The notes under the pieces are model-generated. The model worked only from the letters and a program-made list of their open reading frames with translations, was not told the DNA's origin and did not search any database. Shown here one piece after another: positions 15,170 to 23,099 of a stretch of 39,450 nucleotides of DNA; the first letter of the stretch is position 1; each line of letters begins with the position of its first letter. The DNA is from Candidatus Elusimicrobium euhamitermitis (GTDB lineage: Bacteria > Elusimicrobiota > Elusimicrobia > Elusimicrobiales > Elusimicrobiaceae): contig JAIRUU010000075.1 in the NCBI GenBank assembly GCA_031254225.1, positions 1 to 39,450 on the forward strand, in the 5' to 3' direction. The translations under genes and the position numbers were made by a program.

Positions 15170-15901
15170 TTACTGCTGCTTGACGGTTGAGCGGGGGCAG
15201 CGGGTGTTAAAGGCGCAGTTCGGGCAGTGATTTGTGTCGGGGTCAAAAAAAAGATTTTCTATTTTCTGGCCTACGTCTATATAAGTTTTAAAAATTTCTT
15301 CCTCGTTAAAAGCGTCAAAATCCGCGCTTATTGTTTTGCCGGAAGCCAGATAAATTATTGACGCTTTGCCTTTCTGCATATTCCACGCGCGGCGCGCGCC
15401 CACGGCGTAAATGCCCAGCTGCAGGTTTTTTGTAATGTCCGCGGTTTCGTCAAATTCAGGGCCGGTTTTATAATCTATGACTTCCCAGCTGCCGTCGGGC
15501 CGCTTGTCCGTGCGGTCAATTTTGCCGCGGAAAGTCCATTTGCCGTATTCAAAAATAAATTCCCGCTCGGTGCTGTCAACCGTTGTTTTTCTATCATACT
15601 CGCGCTGCGCGTAATCTTCCAGCATTTTTTTGCCTTTAAGATAATATTCCATCTGCTCCGCCGCGCTGGAGTATCCGGCGCCCAGCCAGCAGTCGTTATA
15701 ATAATTTATTATTTCCGACGGGTCATTTGAATTTTTATGATACTCTTCCAGCGTTCTGTGCAGCGAAACGCCCAACGACGACGACGGCACCAGCCCGTCC
15801 TTTTTGCCTTCAATATATTTGTATTTGTACAACAGCGGGCATTCCCTGTAAGTTTTTATTTTGGAATAATTAAGCTCGTAAACTTTATGTTCAAAAATCA
15901 T
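15170..15901 (-). CDS. Fe-S PD-(D/E)XK nuclease, RecB/Cas4/AddB-like
   Basis: 243 residues. A single cysteine at C21 (YRECPLL) and a C-terminal trio C226-x2-C229-x5-C235 reproduce the four-cysteine [4Fe-4S] arrangement of Cas4 and AddB nucleases. The catalytic core is visible as GKIDR near 130 and VIDYKTG near 145, with a downstream QLGIYA motif (QxxxY). It should be a DNA exonuclease or end-processing enzyme. No cas gene, array or helicase is near, so it is not part of a CRISPR locus in this window. Convergent with the GT9 gene, four bases between stops. Confidence 0.88.
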   Translation of the reverse strand: MIFEHKVYELNYSKIKTYRECPLLYKYKYIEGKKDGLVPSSSLGVSLHRTLEEYHKNSNDPSEIINYYNDCWLGAGYSSAAEQMEYYLKGKKMLEDYAQREYDRKTTVDSTEREFIFEYGKWTFRGKIDRTDKRPDGSWEVIDYKTGPEFDETADITKNLQLGIYAVGARRAWNMQKGKASIIYLASGKTISADFDAFNEEEIFKTYIDVGQKIENLFFDPDTNHCPNCAFNTRCPRSTVKQQ

Positions 15902-15924
15902 TTGTTTTCCTGTTGTGTTGGTTT

Positions 15925-16110
15925 TTTCCCCTCTCCCCTTGCGGGAGAGGGATTAAGGGTGAGGGGTAGCGTTGCTGCTTGATAACAGCTTAAAAGCTTA
16001 CGGCATAATCCTTAAACAATGCGATTAATCCAACTCACAATATTTTATTTTTCACTTCAACAGAAACTACCCCTCACCCCTACCCCTCTCCCGCAAGGGG
16101 CGAGGGAAAA
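15925..16110. repeat. 186-bp element with ~44-bp GC-rich inverted termini
   Basis: Left arm 15925-15969 and right arm 16067-16110 are imperfect inverted copies, both built on CTCTCCCGCAAGG-type and TGAGGGGTAG blocks; each arm also folds on itself (CTCTCCC/GGGAGAG). The 97-base centre is AT-rich and codes for nothing. The structure looks like a non-autonomous MITE-type element in the 212-bp gap upstream of the nuclease and downstream of rsmD. No clear target-site duplication could be picked out by eye. Confidence 0.75.
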
Positions 16111-16112
16111 GG

Positions 16113-16733
16113 CTATTCTTTTTTAAAATCCGAGCTTTTTGACGGCTGCGGATTTTTATCTTTATTAGGGTGCAGGAAATGGACAAGCGTGTCCCCGTAT
16201 TTTTCTTCGCGGTAAATTTTGAAAGCGGCGGGCACGTCAAAAACCTCGTTTTTATGGTGCTGCAAAACTATAAAACCCGTAGGGCAAAGCAGATTATATT
16301 TTGCTGTTTCCGCAAGCGCCGGGCCGGACAGGGCAAGAGGTTTCTCATTAATATCCCTGTAAGGCGGGCCCATAAAAATTATATCGTAACCCTCGGGCGC
16401 GCAGGCGTTTAGAAAATCTATTCCTTTTAAAACGTCCGCCTTAATAACTTCCGCGCGCTCCGTAAAACCCAAATGTTCCAGATTGCGTTTTATATTTTTT
16501 ACGCAGGCGACTTCGCGGTCAAGCATAACCGCTTTTAACGCGCCGCGGGAGAGCGCTTCCAGCGCCACGTTGCCCGTGCCGGAAAATAAATCCAAAAAAT
16601 AACTGCCCGGCACGCGCGGGCGGATAATGTCAAAAACGGACTGCTTTATTCTGTCCGAAATGGGCACCACCGGCATATTTTTTGAGACGGAAAATATTTT
16701 GCGGCCCCTGGCCGTTCCTGCTATTATTCGCAT
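16113..16733 (-). CDS. rsmD: 16S rRNA (guanine966-N2)-methyltransferase, RsmD family
   Basis: 206 residues with MRIIAGTARGRKIF at the N-terminus, the SAM-binding motif FLDLFSGTGNVALEALSRGA (about 46-65), VMLDREVACVKNIKRNL and a C-terminal part of the expected order. RsmD methylates 16S rRNA in the 30S subunit. The catalytic motif IV, normally (N/D)PPY, reads GPPY here (IIFMGPPYRD; genomic GGC at the first position). The C-terminus has a charged extension (LHPNKDKNPQPSKSS). It could still be active or a related methylase; the family is clear. Confidence 0.88.
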   Translation of the reverse strand: MRIIAGTARGRKIFSVSKNMPVVPISDRIKQSVFDIIRPRVPGSYFLDLFSGTGNVALEALSRGALKAVMLDREVACVKNIKRNLEHLGFTERAEVIKADVLKGIDFLNACAPEGYDIIFMGPPYRDINEKPLALSGPALAETAKYNLLCPTGFIVLQHHKNEVFDVPAAFKIYREEKYGDTLVHFLHPNKDKNPQPSKSSDFKKE

Positions 16734-16755
16734 GAATATATTTTATAAAAAAAGT

Positions 16756-16788
16756 AACCGCCGGACACGTATGTCCGGCGGTTTTTTA
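16756..16788. terminator. Strong 12-bp hairpin terminator, likely bidirectional
   Basis: AACCGCCGGACA pairs perfectly with TGTCCGGCGGTT, loop CGTA. T-runs follow on both strands (TTTT at 16782-16787 on plus; seven T on minus after two intervening bases). It ends the minus-strand two-component operon just before rsmD. Confidence 0.9.
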
Positions 16789-16803
16789 AGAAACGGGCGC
16801 AGT

Positions 16804-17451
16804 TTATAAATGCGCTATCCCCTCTTTTATGGCATACCTCACCAGTTCAGCCTGTTTGTGGATATCAAGCTTGCGCATGATGTTGTTTCTGTGAACGTGT
16901 ATGGTATTAAGAGAAAGGCCAAACTCTTTGGCTATTTCTTTGCTGCTGTAACCTTCGGCAATCAGCTGGAGCACCTGCTTTTCCTTAGGCGTAAGCCCGC
17001 TTGGATCTTTTTTGGAAGGCATGGCCTTGCCTAAAAAACCCTGGACTACGTATTTTGAAACTTTGGAGCACAGGTAAAATCTCCCCGCTTGAACTTCTTT
17101 GATAGCGTCAATAATCTCGTCAGCGGTGGAAACTTTTACAACATAGCCCCTGGCCCCCGCCTTAAAAGCTTTCTCCACCGAAGCGCGGTCATCATACATG
17201 CTTAAAACAATGACTTTTGCGTCAGGATTAAGCTTTGTAAGTTTCTGCGTGGCCTCAATGCCGTTTAAAACCGGCATGGCAATGTCCGCCACAAACACGT
17301 CAACGTCTTTGTGTTTAGAGGCGTATTCAAGCATATCCCTGCCGTTGCTGACCTCGGCAACTACGGAAATAAGCTTGCTCTTTCTTTCCAGTACTGACTT
17401 TATTCCTTCTCTTACTAGGGCATGGTCATCTGCCAACAATATTTTTATCAT
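16804..17451 (-). CDS. NarL/FixJ-type response regulator
   Basis: 215 residues. Receiver domain 1-120 with acidic pair D8/D9, phosphoacceptor D56 (VADIAMP) and LSMYDD / K around 105; a LuxR-type helix-turn-helix domain at about 145-210 (LTPKEKQVLQLIAEGYSSKEIAKEFGLSLNTIHVHRNNI). It should bind DNA as a phosphorylation-dependent dimer. It overlaps the histidine kinase gene by four bases, so the two form a cognate pair. Confidence 0.95.
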   Translation of the reverse strand: MIKILLADDHALVREGIKSVLERKSKLISVVAEVSNGRDMLEYASKHKDVDVFVADIAMPVLNGIEATQKLTKLNPDAKVIVLSMYDDRASVEKAFKAGARGYVVKVSTADEIIDAIKEVQAGRFYLCSKVSKYVVQGFLGKAMPSKKDPSGLTPKEKQVLQLIAEGYSSKEIAKEFGLSLNTIHVHRNNIMRKLDIHKQAELVRYAIKEGIAHL

Positions 17452-18491
17452 AGTTCCACCTTATATATAACCTTAGGGCAAGACACCGCAACTACGGTCC
17501 CTTTACCTAAATCTGTCTTGATTTTGAACTGCCCGCCGAGATAACTAACGCTGTCCTTCATTCCCGGCAACCCTAAGTGGCTGAGGGTTGGCTTCTCAGC
17601 CTTTTTGAATCCTCTACCATCATCCTTTACTTCTATTTTTACTAAATTTTTAAGGTTTTGTAACGTAACATTAATATTTTGCGCTTTGGCGTGCTTCAAA
17701 GCGTTATTGAGACTTTCCTGTATAACGCGGTAAAGCATTATCTTAACCTCGTCGTCAATCGCGCCGCCGTCTTCTTCTTCATAAACGTATTTTATTTTTA
17801 CGGGAGACACCTGATTTAAATTTCCCACCAGCTCTTTAACCGCGCCTTCAAGGCCCACGGCGTCTATGCTCGGCGGCCGCATGGTTACTATTAAATTTTT
17901 AAGACGCTCCACGCTTTCTTTGATTTTTACATCCATCTCTTTTGCGCGGCGCAGCGCGTCGGTTTTTTTATCTTCTTTGATATCGCTTTCCAGTATGGAG
18001 AGGATTGAAGTTAAAATAACGGCCGTAGTTCCTATCTCGTCATGCAGCGCGCCGGCAATTTTTTTCTTTTCGTCTTCCCGCGTTTTTAACAAAGCCTGGG
18101 AAAACGTTTTTGCCCCTATGTCCCGCACCATATTTGCCGGCCCGCGGGAACGCGGCAATTCCTTAACCAACCCCAAAACATTTGTAACCTGCCCGCAGCC
18201 GAGCGGTATAAGCGCCGTCCTGTAATCTTTTCCGCCCGAACTCCATTCATAAATAGCTCCAGCGCCCGCAAGAGCCGCGTTATGGTGTTTTTCATGCACA
18301 GAGCCGTTTATTTCAACGTCCGCCGCGCGGCATGCCTTGCTCCCGCCGAAAATAAAAGCGTATTTATGCGCCGCGTCCAGCATATAAACCAGTTCATAAT
18401 AAGACATGCACGCCGGCATGCCGCACGCGCCAAGAGGCATAATTTCCGTCTTAGAAATATCCGGCATATCGTAGATTACTTTCTTTTCCAT
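17448..18491 (-). CDS. Cytoplasmic sensor histidine kinase, HisKA_3 (NarX/DegS) type
   Basis: 347 residues without a transmembrane segment. The dimerisation/phosphorylation domain KKKIAGALHDEIGT places the phospho-His at H150; the HATPase part shows VIQESLNNALKHA (N box) and DDGRGF (G1). The first 130 residues form a sensory domain I cannot name; it contains four cysteines (C23, C28, C54, C99) and several His, which might bind an Fe-S cluster, heme or metal as in NreB-type sensors, though the spacing differs. Partner: the overlapping response regulator. Upstream TPR and patatin genes are 12 bp away, so a common operon is likely. Confidence 0.92.
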   Translation of the reverse strand: MEKKVIYDMPDISKTEIMPLGACGMPACMSYYELVYMLDAAHKYAFIFGGSKACRAADVEINGSVHEKHHNAALAGAGAIYEWSSGGKDYRTALIPLGCGQVTNVLGLVKELPRSRGPANMVRDIGAKTFSQALLKTREDEKKKIAGALHDEIGTTAVILTSILSILESDIKEDKKTDALRRAKEMDVKIKESVERLKNLIVTMRPPSIDAVGLEGAVKELVGNLNQVSPVKIKYVYEEEDGGAIDDEVKIMLYRVIQESLNNALKHAKAQNINVTLQNLKNLVKIEVKDDGRGFKKAEKPTLSHLGLPGMKDSVSYLGGQFKIKTDLGKGTVVAVSCPKVIYKVEL

Positions 18492-18503
18492 AAATAGATC
18501 CCA

Positions 18504-19460
18504 TTAGATGTTAGCATTTAAATTAACCAGTGCGACACGTCGTATAAAGCCGTCATTGTCCTGCGCCGTAATTTTTTCAAGATATTTGCGCGCTTCTTTA
18601 TTTTTCCCCTGGCGCGCGAAAACCATATACCTTATATATAATGCCAGCCTGTCGGCGGGATCTTCCGCAAGCGCCCCGTCCGCTATTTTTAAGGCAGACG
18701 CGTAATCCCCGTCCTGAACGGCCCAGAGGGCCTTTGTCATAACCGCCTCATAATTATTTTCGGCGGCGAGCGCGGCGTCCAGAAATTTCGCGGCGTTTTC
18801 TTTATTGCCCATGTCCCTGCTTATTTGCGCGGCCAAAAAATTGTTTTTGTACTGATTCTTATACGCTTCTAACGACAGACCTATATGAAATAATGCGGCG
18901 TTGTAATTTCTCTGTTTATAATAAACCAGCGCGTATTCGTAAAAATACGACTTTATGTTTTTAGGTTTTAAATCAAAAAACATCTTATAATACTGCTGCG
19001 CTTTTGAGAAAAACCCTTCTTCCGCGTATCCCCGCGCAAGGCCGAGCACGGCGTCCGCGTCTTCATCGTCAAGTTCCAGAATGCGCCGGTAAGTCTCAAT
19101 GCTGTTCTGCGTAAGGTCCGTCCTTTCATACAGCGCGGCCAGGCGCGTAAGCAGCTCTTTATTCTTCGGGTTAAGTTCCACGCCCTCAACGTAAGTGTTA
19201 AGCGCGCTGTCCAAACGGCCCAGCTTTTCATAACAGTCGCCCATGAGAAGATACGCCCTTTTCTCCCGCCGTTTTACCGTGCCTTCAACAAGAAAATCTT
19301 TCAGCTTCACTATCGCGCCGTCGTAATCGTGTTTGGCGTACAGCTCCCGGGCCTCGGTAAGTTTTATTTTTCCTTTTTTTGCAAAAGGCCACGCGGCGCC
19401 TTGCGCGCAAGCGGCGCTTATAAAGTAAATAAGTATTATAAGTACCACTTTATTTCTCAT
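18504..19460 (-). CDS. Secreted tetratricopeptide-repeat protein
   Basis: 318 residues with a signal sequence (MRNKVVLIILIYFISAACAQ), cleaved either by signal peptidase I or, if the Cys is used, as a lipoprotein. At least six TPR-like helical pairs are visible from about residue 35 to 300 (for example LLMGDCYEKLGRLDSALNTY, AALYERTDLTQNSIETYRRIL). TPR domains scaffold protein complexes in the periplasm. Its start overlaps the patatin gene end by 11 bases. Confidence 0.85.
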   Translation of the reverse strand: MRNKVVLIILIYFISAACAQGAAWPFAKKGKIKLTEARELYAKHDYDGAIVKLKDFLVEGTVKRREKRAYLLMGDCYEKLGRLDSALNTYVEGVELNPKNKELLTRLAALYERTDLTQNSIETYRRILELDDEDADAVLGLARGYAEEGFFSKAQQYYKMFFDLKPKNIKSYFYEYALVYYKQRNYNAALFHIGLSLEAYKNQYKNNFLAAQISRDMGNKENAAKFLDAALAAENNYEAVMTKALWAVQDGDYASALKIADGALAEDPADRLALYIRYMVFARQGKNKEARKYLEKITAQDNDGFIRRVALVNLNANI

Positions 19461-20397
19461 GTTCTCTATACTTTATATTAAATATAATTAAATCGTCTTG
19501 TAGCATAGGCAACACTCTGTAAGTTTCCCTTATACCCAGTTCCGCCGCCGCCGGAAGCTTGTTAAAATCCAGCACTTCAATGTTAGAAACTTTTATCCTT
19601 ATTACAAAATTCGCTTTTGCCACGGCTTCTTCCGTAAGTATCGCGCCGCGTATGTCCCCTATGCGCAGCAGATACGCGGCTACCGTCTTAGGCACCACGC
19701 CGCTGTAATCCTGTAAAGGCAATGACGCTATCACGTACCGCGCGCCTAAATTCCTGACGGCGTCCACCGGCAGATAATCAACCACGCCGCCGTCCACAAG
19801 CTGGCGCTGGCGGTATTCAACGGGCTCAAAAATACCCGGTAGGTTCATGCTCGCGCGCACGGCGAGCGCGGCCGGGCCGGACGTAAAAAGAATTTTTTCC
19901 CCCGTCTTAATATCCATAGCCGGACACGCGAAAGGGATATTTAAATCTTCAATATTTTTGCCCTGCAAAGTCTCTTCAAGAAAAGCCTCAAAGTTTTTGG
20001 AGGAAGGCAGTTTGCCGCCTATAAAAAGTTTCATCATGCCCGTGGCACCCAAATCTTTTGACACGGTGCCCAGCCTTATGCTGTTGCCTATTTCCCACAA
20101 ACGGCTGACCGGCAAACCTGCCGCGTAACCGCTGCCGACAACAGCGCCCATGGACGTGCCCGTAAGCATGTCAACCGGCGCGCCCGCGTTTTCCAAAACT
20201 TCCAAAACTCCGACGTGCGCAAAGCCTCTTGTCCCGCCCGCCGAGAGCGCTAGGCCGACTTTTGCGCGCTGCTCTTTAGGCGTATTAATAAATTCTTTCC
20301 ACAAAAAATCGCGCAGCAGCGCGTCCTGCCTGCCCGCGTCATACGCAAATCCGGGCAGCGCGGCAAACGCAAAAACTATCAGAAAGATTTTTTTCAT
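19450..20397 (-). CDS. Secreted patatin-like phospholipase
   Basis: 315 residues, signal peptide ending GFA before YDAG. Patatin catalytic elements are complete: oxyanion loop SAGGTRG (52-58), nucleophile motif GTSMG (80-84, Ser82) and the dyad Asp in DGG (D202). This is the RssA/YchK-like serine acyl hydrolase family; acting in the periplasm or at the outer membrane it could hydrolyse phospholipids. First gene of the patatin-TPR-kinase-regulator unit. Confidence 0.9.
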   Translation of the reverse strand: MKKIFLIVFAFAALPGFAYDAGRQDALLRDFLWKEFINTPKEQRAKVGLALSAGGTRGFAHVGVLEVLENAGAPVDMLTGTSMGAVVGSGYAAGLPVSRLWEIGNSIRLGTVSKDLGATGMMKLFIGGKLPSSKNFEAFLEETLQGKNIEDLNIPFACPAMDIKTGEKILFTSGPAALAVRASMNLPGIFEPVEYRQRQLVDGGVVDYLPVDAVRNLGARYVIASLPLQDYSGVVPKTVAAYLLRIGDIRGAILTEEAVAKANFVIRIKVSNIEVLDFNKLPAAAELGIRETYRVLPMLQDDLIIFNIKYREHEK

Positions 20398-20417
20398 GTT
20401 TTATTAAAAAGCCGTTG

Positions 20418-20465
20418 AAAAATTGCGCATGCTGTTTTTTTGCGCAATTTTTTCGGGGCCCCGAA
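20418..20465. repeat. Hairpin with T-rich loop plus adjacent 14-bp palindrome
   Basis: AAAAATTGCGCA (20418-20429) pairs with TGCGCAATTTTT (20441-20452). TTCGGGGCCCCGAA (20452-20465) follows as a perfect palindrome. On the minus strand they lie upstream of the patatin gene; on the plus strand the first stem ends in a T-run and could terminate transcription. Confidence 0.7.
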
Positions 20466-20472
20466 GATTTGA

Positions 20473-20576
20473 GCGGAATTTGAATTTTTAAAAATATGCG
20501 CACACTGGTGCGCAGAGCGAGAGCCGTTACGAGCGGACACGGTGTGTGCGCATATTTTTAAAAATTCAAATTCCGC
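20473..20576. repeat. Long inverted repeat with 33-bp perfect arms
   Basis: Left arm 20473-20505 and right arm 20544-20576 are exact complements (GCGGAATTTGAATTTTT outer half, AAAAATATGCGCACAC inner half), with a 38-base GC-rich loop containing GAGCCGTTACGAGCG. The AT-rich TTGAATTTTT core matches the element at 7471-7551. It is in the 225-bp gap between the TolC and patatin genes. It codes for no protein. Confidence 0.85.
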
Positions 20577-20593
20577 CAAAGATTTGGGGATGT

Positions 20594-20623
20594 GCTTTAT
20601 CTTTGCTTAAGCAAAGATAAAGC
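20594..20623. repeat. 30-bp perfect palindrome touching the tolC-like stop codon
   Basis: GCTTTATCTTTGC-TTAA-GCAAAGATAAAGC reads the same on both strands. Its last base is also the last base of the TAG stop of the minus-strand efflux gene. It may stabilise the 3' end of the long minus-strand transcript; no T-run follows on that strand. Confidence 0.8.
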
Positions 20624-21903
20624 TATAAATCCTGGCCGACGGCCCACTCTAACTGCGCCTTAGACAACAAATTTTCTTTTACCGCTTCCAAATAAGACGC
20701 CTGCGCCTTGTGATACGCTTCCAGCGCGTCAAGAGATTCTATTCCGAAAACGCCCGCAGCCTCGCTCTTTTTAATTTCCTTTGAAAGCGCGGCCACGGAA
20801 CTTTCTCTTTCCTTTATTTCCTGCTGCCAGAACATCAGATTATCAAAATTAGTAAGCACCTGCTGGCGTATGCTGTCTTCCAAATCCGCGCGGCGCAGCG
20901 CGCTTTGTTTTTGCTGCGCTTTTTTCTGCTTGGGCTGCGTAAAATAACTGTATAAAAGCGGCAGGCGGACGGCAAGGCTGATTTGTTTGTTCGTATTGCT
21001 TAAAGTATTTTCCCCCACTTTCTCAAAACTCGCGCCCAAAATAACGTCCGGATATTTCTGTCCCAGAGAAATGTTGGCCGCCAGATTGTACATTTCAACC
21101 TCGTAAAGCGCAGTCTGCAGTTCAGGCCGGAACTGCATGGCCCACAAATTTAATTTGCTTACTTCGTTCTCGTAAATAAAAGGTTTAAAGTCCCCTTTAA
21201 TTTTAATTTCCGAATCCAGCTCTTTATTTAAATTTTCAAGCATGCTCTGGTAAGCGCGGCGGTAATCGCGGCGGGCGGTGTTTATTTCCGCGCGGAATCT
21301 CTCCGCCGCAGCAACCATGCTCACGCGCTCCCACGAATTTCTGGGGTTTTGTTTTTTGGCGTAATTTTGCGCGGCGGCGTAATTTTTTTCCGCCAGTTCA
21401 AGATATTTTGTGGCGTATAGAAAATTGTAAAAAGCGAGTTTTACTTTTAATATAACTTTATTTTTTTCCGTCTCATACTTGCTTTGTTCTTCTTTCAGAT
21501 TAGCCCTGGACATTTTTATACTGCCCGATATTCTGCCGCCGGAATAAAGATACTGCACCGCGGAAACGCTGGCTCCGTAAAAATTGCTGCTTGAACCCTG
21601 CTGCGGATATATTACGCGCAGGCCCAAAGCTTCGGGCAGAACGCTTACCGAATCCAAATCATAAGACGTGGCCGTGGCCAGCAGATCAAACTGCGGCAGG
21701 CGCATCATAGACGTTTCGCTCACGCGGGACTGCGCTATCATTATGCTCTGCGCCGCGGCAAGGAGCTGCGTATTATTCTCAAGCCCCAGGCGTATAGCAG
21801 TCTCAAGCGTAATCTCCGCCGACGGGTTAAAACGGGAAAAATATTCCTGCCCGTTTACGCCGGCAGCGCATAAAACAAAAAACAGAATTAAAACTTTTTT
21901 CAT
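20623..21903 (-). CDS. TolC-family outer-membrane efflux protein
   Basis: 426 residues, signal peptide ending VNG before QEYF. The outer-membrane efflux (OEP) pattern is seen twice: ITLETAIRLGLENNTQLLAAAQSIMIAQSRV near 30-60 and LRPELQTALYEVEMYNLAANISLGQKYPDVILGASFEKVG in the second half, joined by long coiled-coil segments. TolC-type trimers form the outer-membrane channel of tripartite pumps or type I secretion. No membrane fusion protein or inner-membrane pump gene is adjacent. The start overlaps the HAMP gene by four bases. Confidence 0.9.
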   Translation of the reverse strand: MKKVLILFFVLCAAGVNGQEYFSRFNPSAEITLETAIRLGLENNTQLLAAAQSIMIAQSRVSETSMMRLPQFDLLATATSYDLDSVSVLPEALGLRVIYPQQGSSSNFYGASVSAVQYLYSGGRISGSIKMSRANLKEEQSKYETEKNKVILKVKLAFYNFLYATKYLELAEKNYAAAQNYAKKQNPRNSWERVSMVAAAERFRAEINTARRDYRRAYQSMLENLNKELDSEIKIKGDFKPFIYENEVSKLNLWAMQFRPELQTALYEVEMYNLAANISLGQKYPDVILGASFEKVGENTLSNTNKQISLAVRLPLLYSYFTQPKQKKAQQKQSALRRADLEDSIRQQVLTNFDNLMFWQQEIKERESSVAALSKEIKKSEAAGVFGIESLDALEAYHKAQASYLEAVKENLLSKAQLEWAVGQDL

Positions 21904-22385
21904 TTACCGCGTTTTATCCTCTTGTCCAAAACGTCCATCATATTATTAAATTTGTTCTGCAGCGTAATAAACTGGTCTCCTTTGCGAAGGCGCACGCGCT
22001 TTGTAACGTCGCCTTCCGCTATCTCGTCGCAAGTTTTTTCAAACCTGAAAATGGGGCCGGCAAGTTTATTTGACAATATAGCGGAAAATAAAATTACCAG
22101 CGCAAGATACACCGCAATTTTAAGCCCGAACGTCAGAAAAATAGAGGTAAGCCTGCCGTAAAGCGGCTGCAGAATTGCGGGATAATCTTTATAAACGCTC
22201 TGAAAAGTTGAAAGAACTTCAAACACTGTTATGGCTATGCCCAGCAGCACGCTTACCACTATAAGGAACATATATCCGTACTGCAAATCTTTCTTTATAA
22301 AAATTATGCGCCGCTGGAACTGCTGCGGCGGCGCGGCCTGGGCCAGAGGTTTTGCCTGCGCGGAATTGTTTTGGTTTTCCGTCAT
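21900..22385 (-). CDS. Two-helix membrane protein with a stand-alone HAMP domain
   Basis: 161 residues. A Gln/Pro/Ala-rich cytoplasmic N-terminus (about 1-30), transmembrane helix 1 near 38-60, a short periplasmic loop, transmembrane helix 2 near 88-108, then a HAMP-type segment KLAGPIFRFEKTCDEIAEGDVTKRVRLRKGDQF ending in a basic tail. HAMP domains relay signals to kinase, cyclase or chemoreceptor outputs, but none follows here. It may pass a signal to a separate partner. Overlaps the tolC-like gene by four bases. Confidence 0.82.
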   Translation of the reverse strand: MTENQNNSAQAKPLAQAAPPQQFQRRIIFIKKDLQYGYMFLIVVSVLLGIAITVFEVLSTFQSVYKDYPAILQPLYGRLTSIFLTFGLKIAVYLALVILFSAILSNKLAGPIFRFEKTCDEIAEGDVTKRVRLRKGDQFITLQNKFNNMMDVLDKRIKRGK

Positions 22386-22394
22386 AAAATACTC

Positions 22395-23087
22395 CTAAAA
22401 ATGCGCTTTGTACCTGATTTGCAGGGCGCGCTCAAACATATTTCTGCGCGTAAAATCGCGCAGCGCAAAATCAGCTTCCACGGAGTCCGTAAAATAAACT
22501 CTTACGCCGGCGTTTAAGCGGGAATTATTAATATTATGCACGTTATCCCACTCAAACATCAGCGCGGCTTTGTCCTCAATATTAAAGTTTAAGCCGGTAA
22601 AGAAAAACACTTTTGAACTGTCAAAATCAGAAACGTTTACGCCCGGATGAATCTGCAGATTAGGAATAAAAACTTCGCGGCTTAAAACAAGGTACGCGCC
22701 TTTTTTTTCCTGCGCGTATTTGCCGCTTACGCGGTCATACATATAAGCCCTGCCGTCATAACCCACGGCTATCGCGGGCAGGTACAGGGAGCCGTCGTAA
22801 ATTTTGAATTTCGCCTGCAGCTGCGGCGCAAGAACGCGCACGGGCGTTTCATTGCCCAGCAGCTGCTGCGCGGCTATTGAAAACCCGACGTTAAGCCGCG
22901 GGAAAATGCCGAAATCCACGCTTGTCATAACGCTGTTCTGGGAATAAAACCTGGCGTTAAAATCAGCCGAATACTGGTCCAGCGTTTCCGCCGTGGGCAC
23001 ATCTATTAAAATAGCGTCCTTGCGCAAATCCTGCGCCTGCAAAGCCGCGGCTGAAATTATAAAAACGGTAAACAGAAATTTTTTCAT
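22395..23087 (-). CDS. Predicted outer-membrane beta-barrel protein, YjbH-like
   Basis: 230 residues with signal peptide ending LQA before QDLRK. The mature part is built of short amphipathic strands (MTSVDFGIFPRLNVGFSIAAQQL, VFFFTGLNFNIEDKAALMFEW) and ends with RYKAHF, a terminal aromatic typical of barrels. The pattern of a barrel that reports on DVPTAETLDQY at the start resembles YjbH-domain proteins, but this is a weak match. Lies 12 bp after a lipoprotein gene and 9 bp before the HAMP gene. Confidence 0.72.
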   Translation of the reverse strand: MKKFLFTVFIISAAALQAQDLRKDAILIDVPTAETLDQYSADFNARFYSQNSVMTSVDFGIFPRLNVGFSIAAQQLLGNETPVRVLAPQLQAKFKIYDGSLYLPAIAVGYDGRAYMYDRVSGKYAQEKKGAYLVLSREVFIPNLQIHPGVNVSDFDSSKVFFFTGLNFNIEDKAALMFEWDNVHNINNSRLNAGVRVYFTDSVEADFALRDFTRRNMFERALQIRYKAHF

Positions 23088-23099
23088 ACGCTGTTATCC

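Noticed and set aside
15170..15901. Cas4 of a CRISPR-Cas locus
   Set aside because: The cysteine pattern fits Cas4, but no cas genes or repeat-spacer array are within the window; a general RecB-like nuclease is the safer name.
15925..16110. CRISPR array or phage attachment site
   Set aside because: Repeats are a single inverted pair and not a series of direct repeats with spacers; no integrase or tRNA end is nearby.
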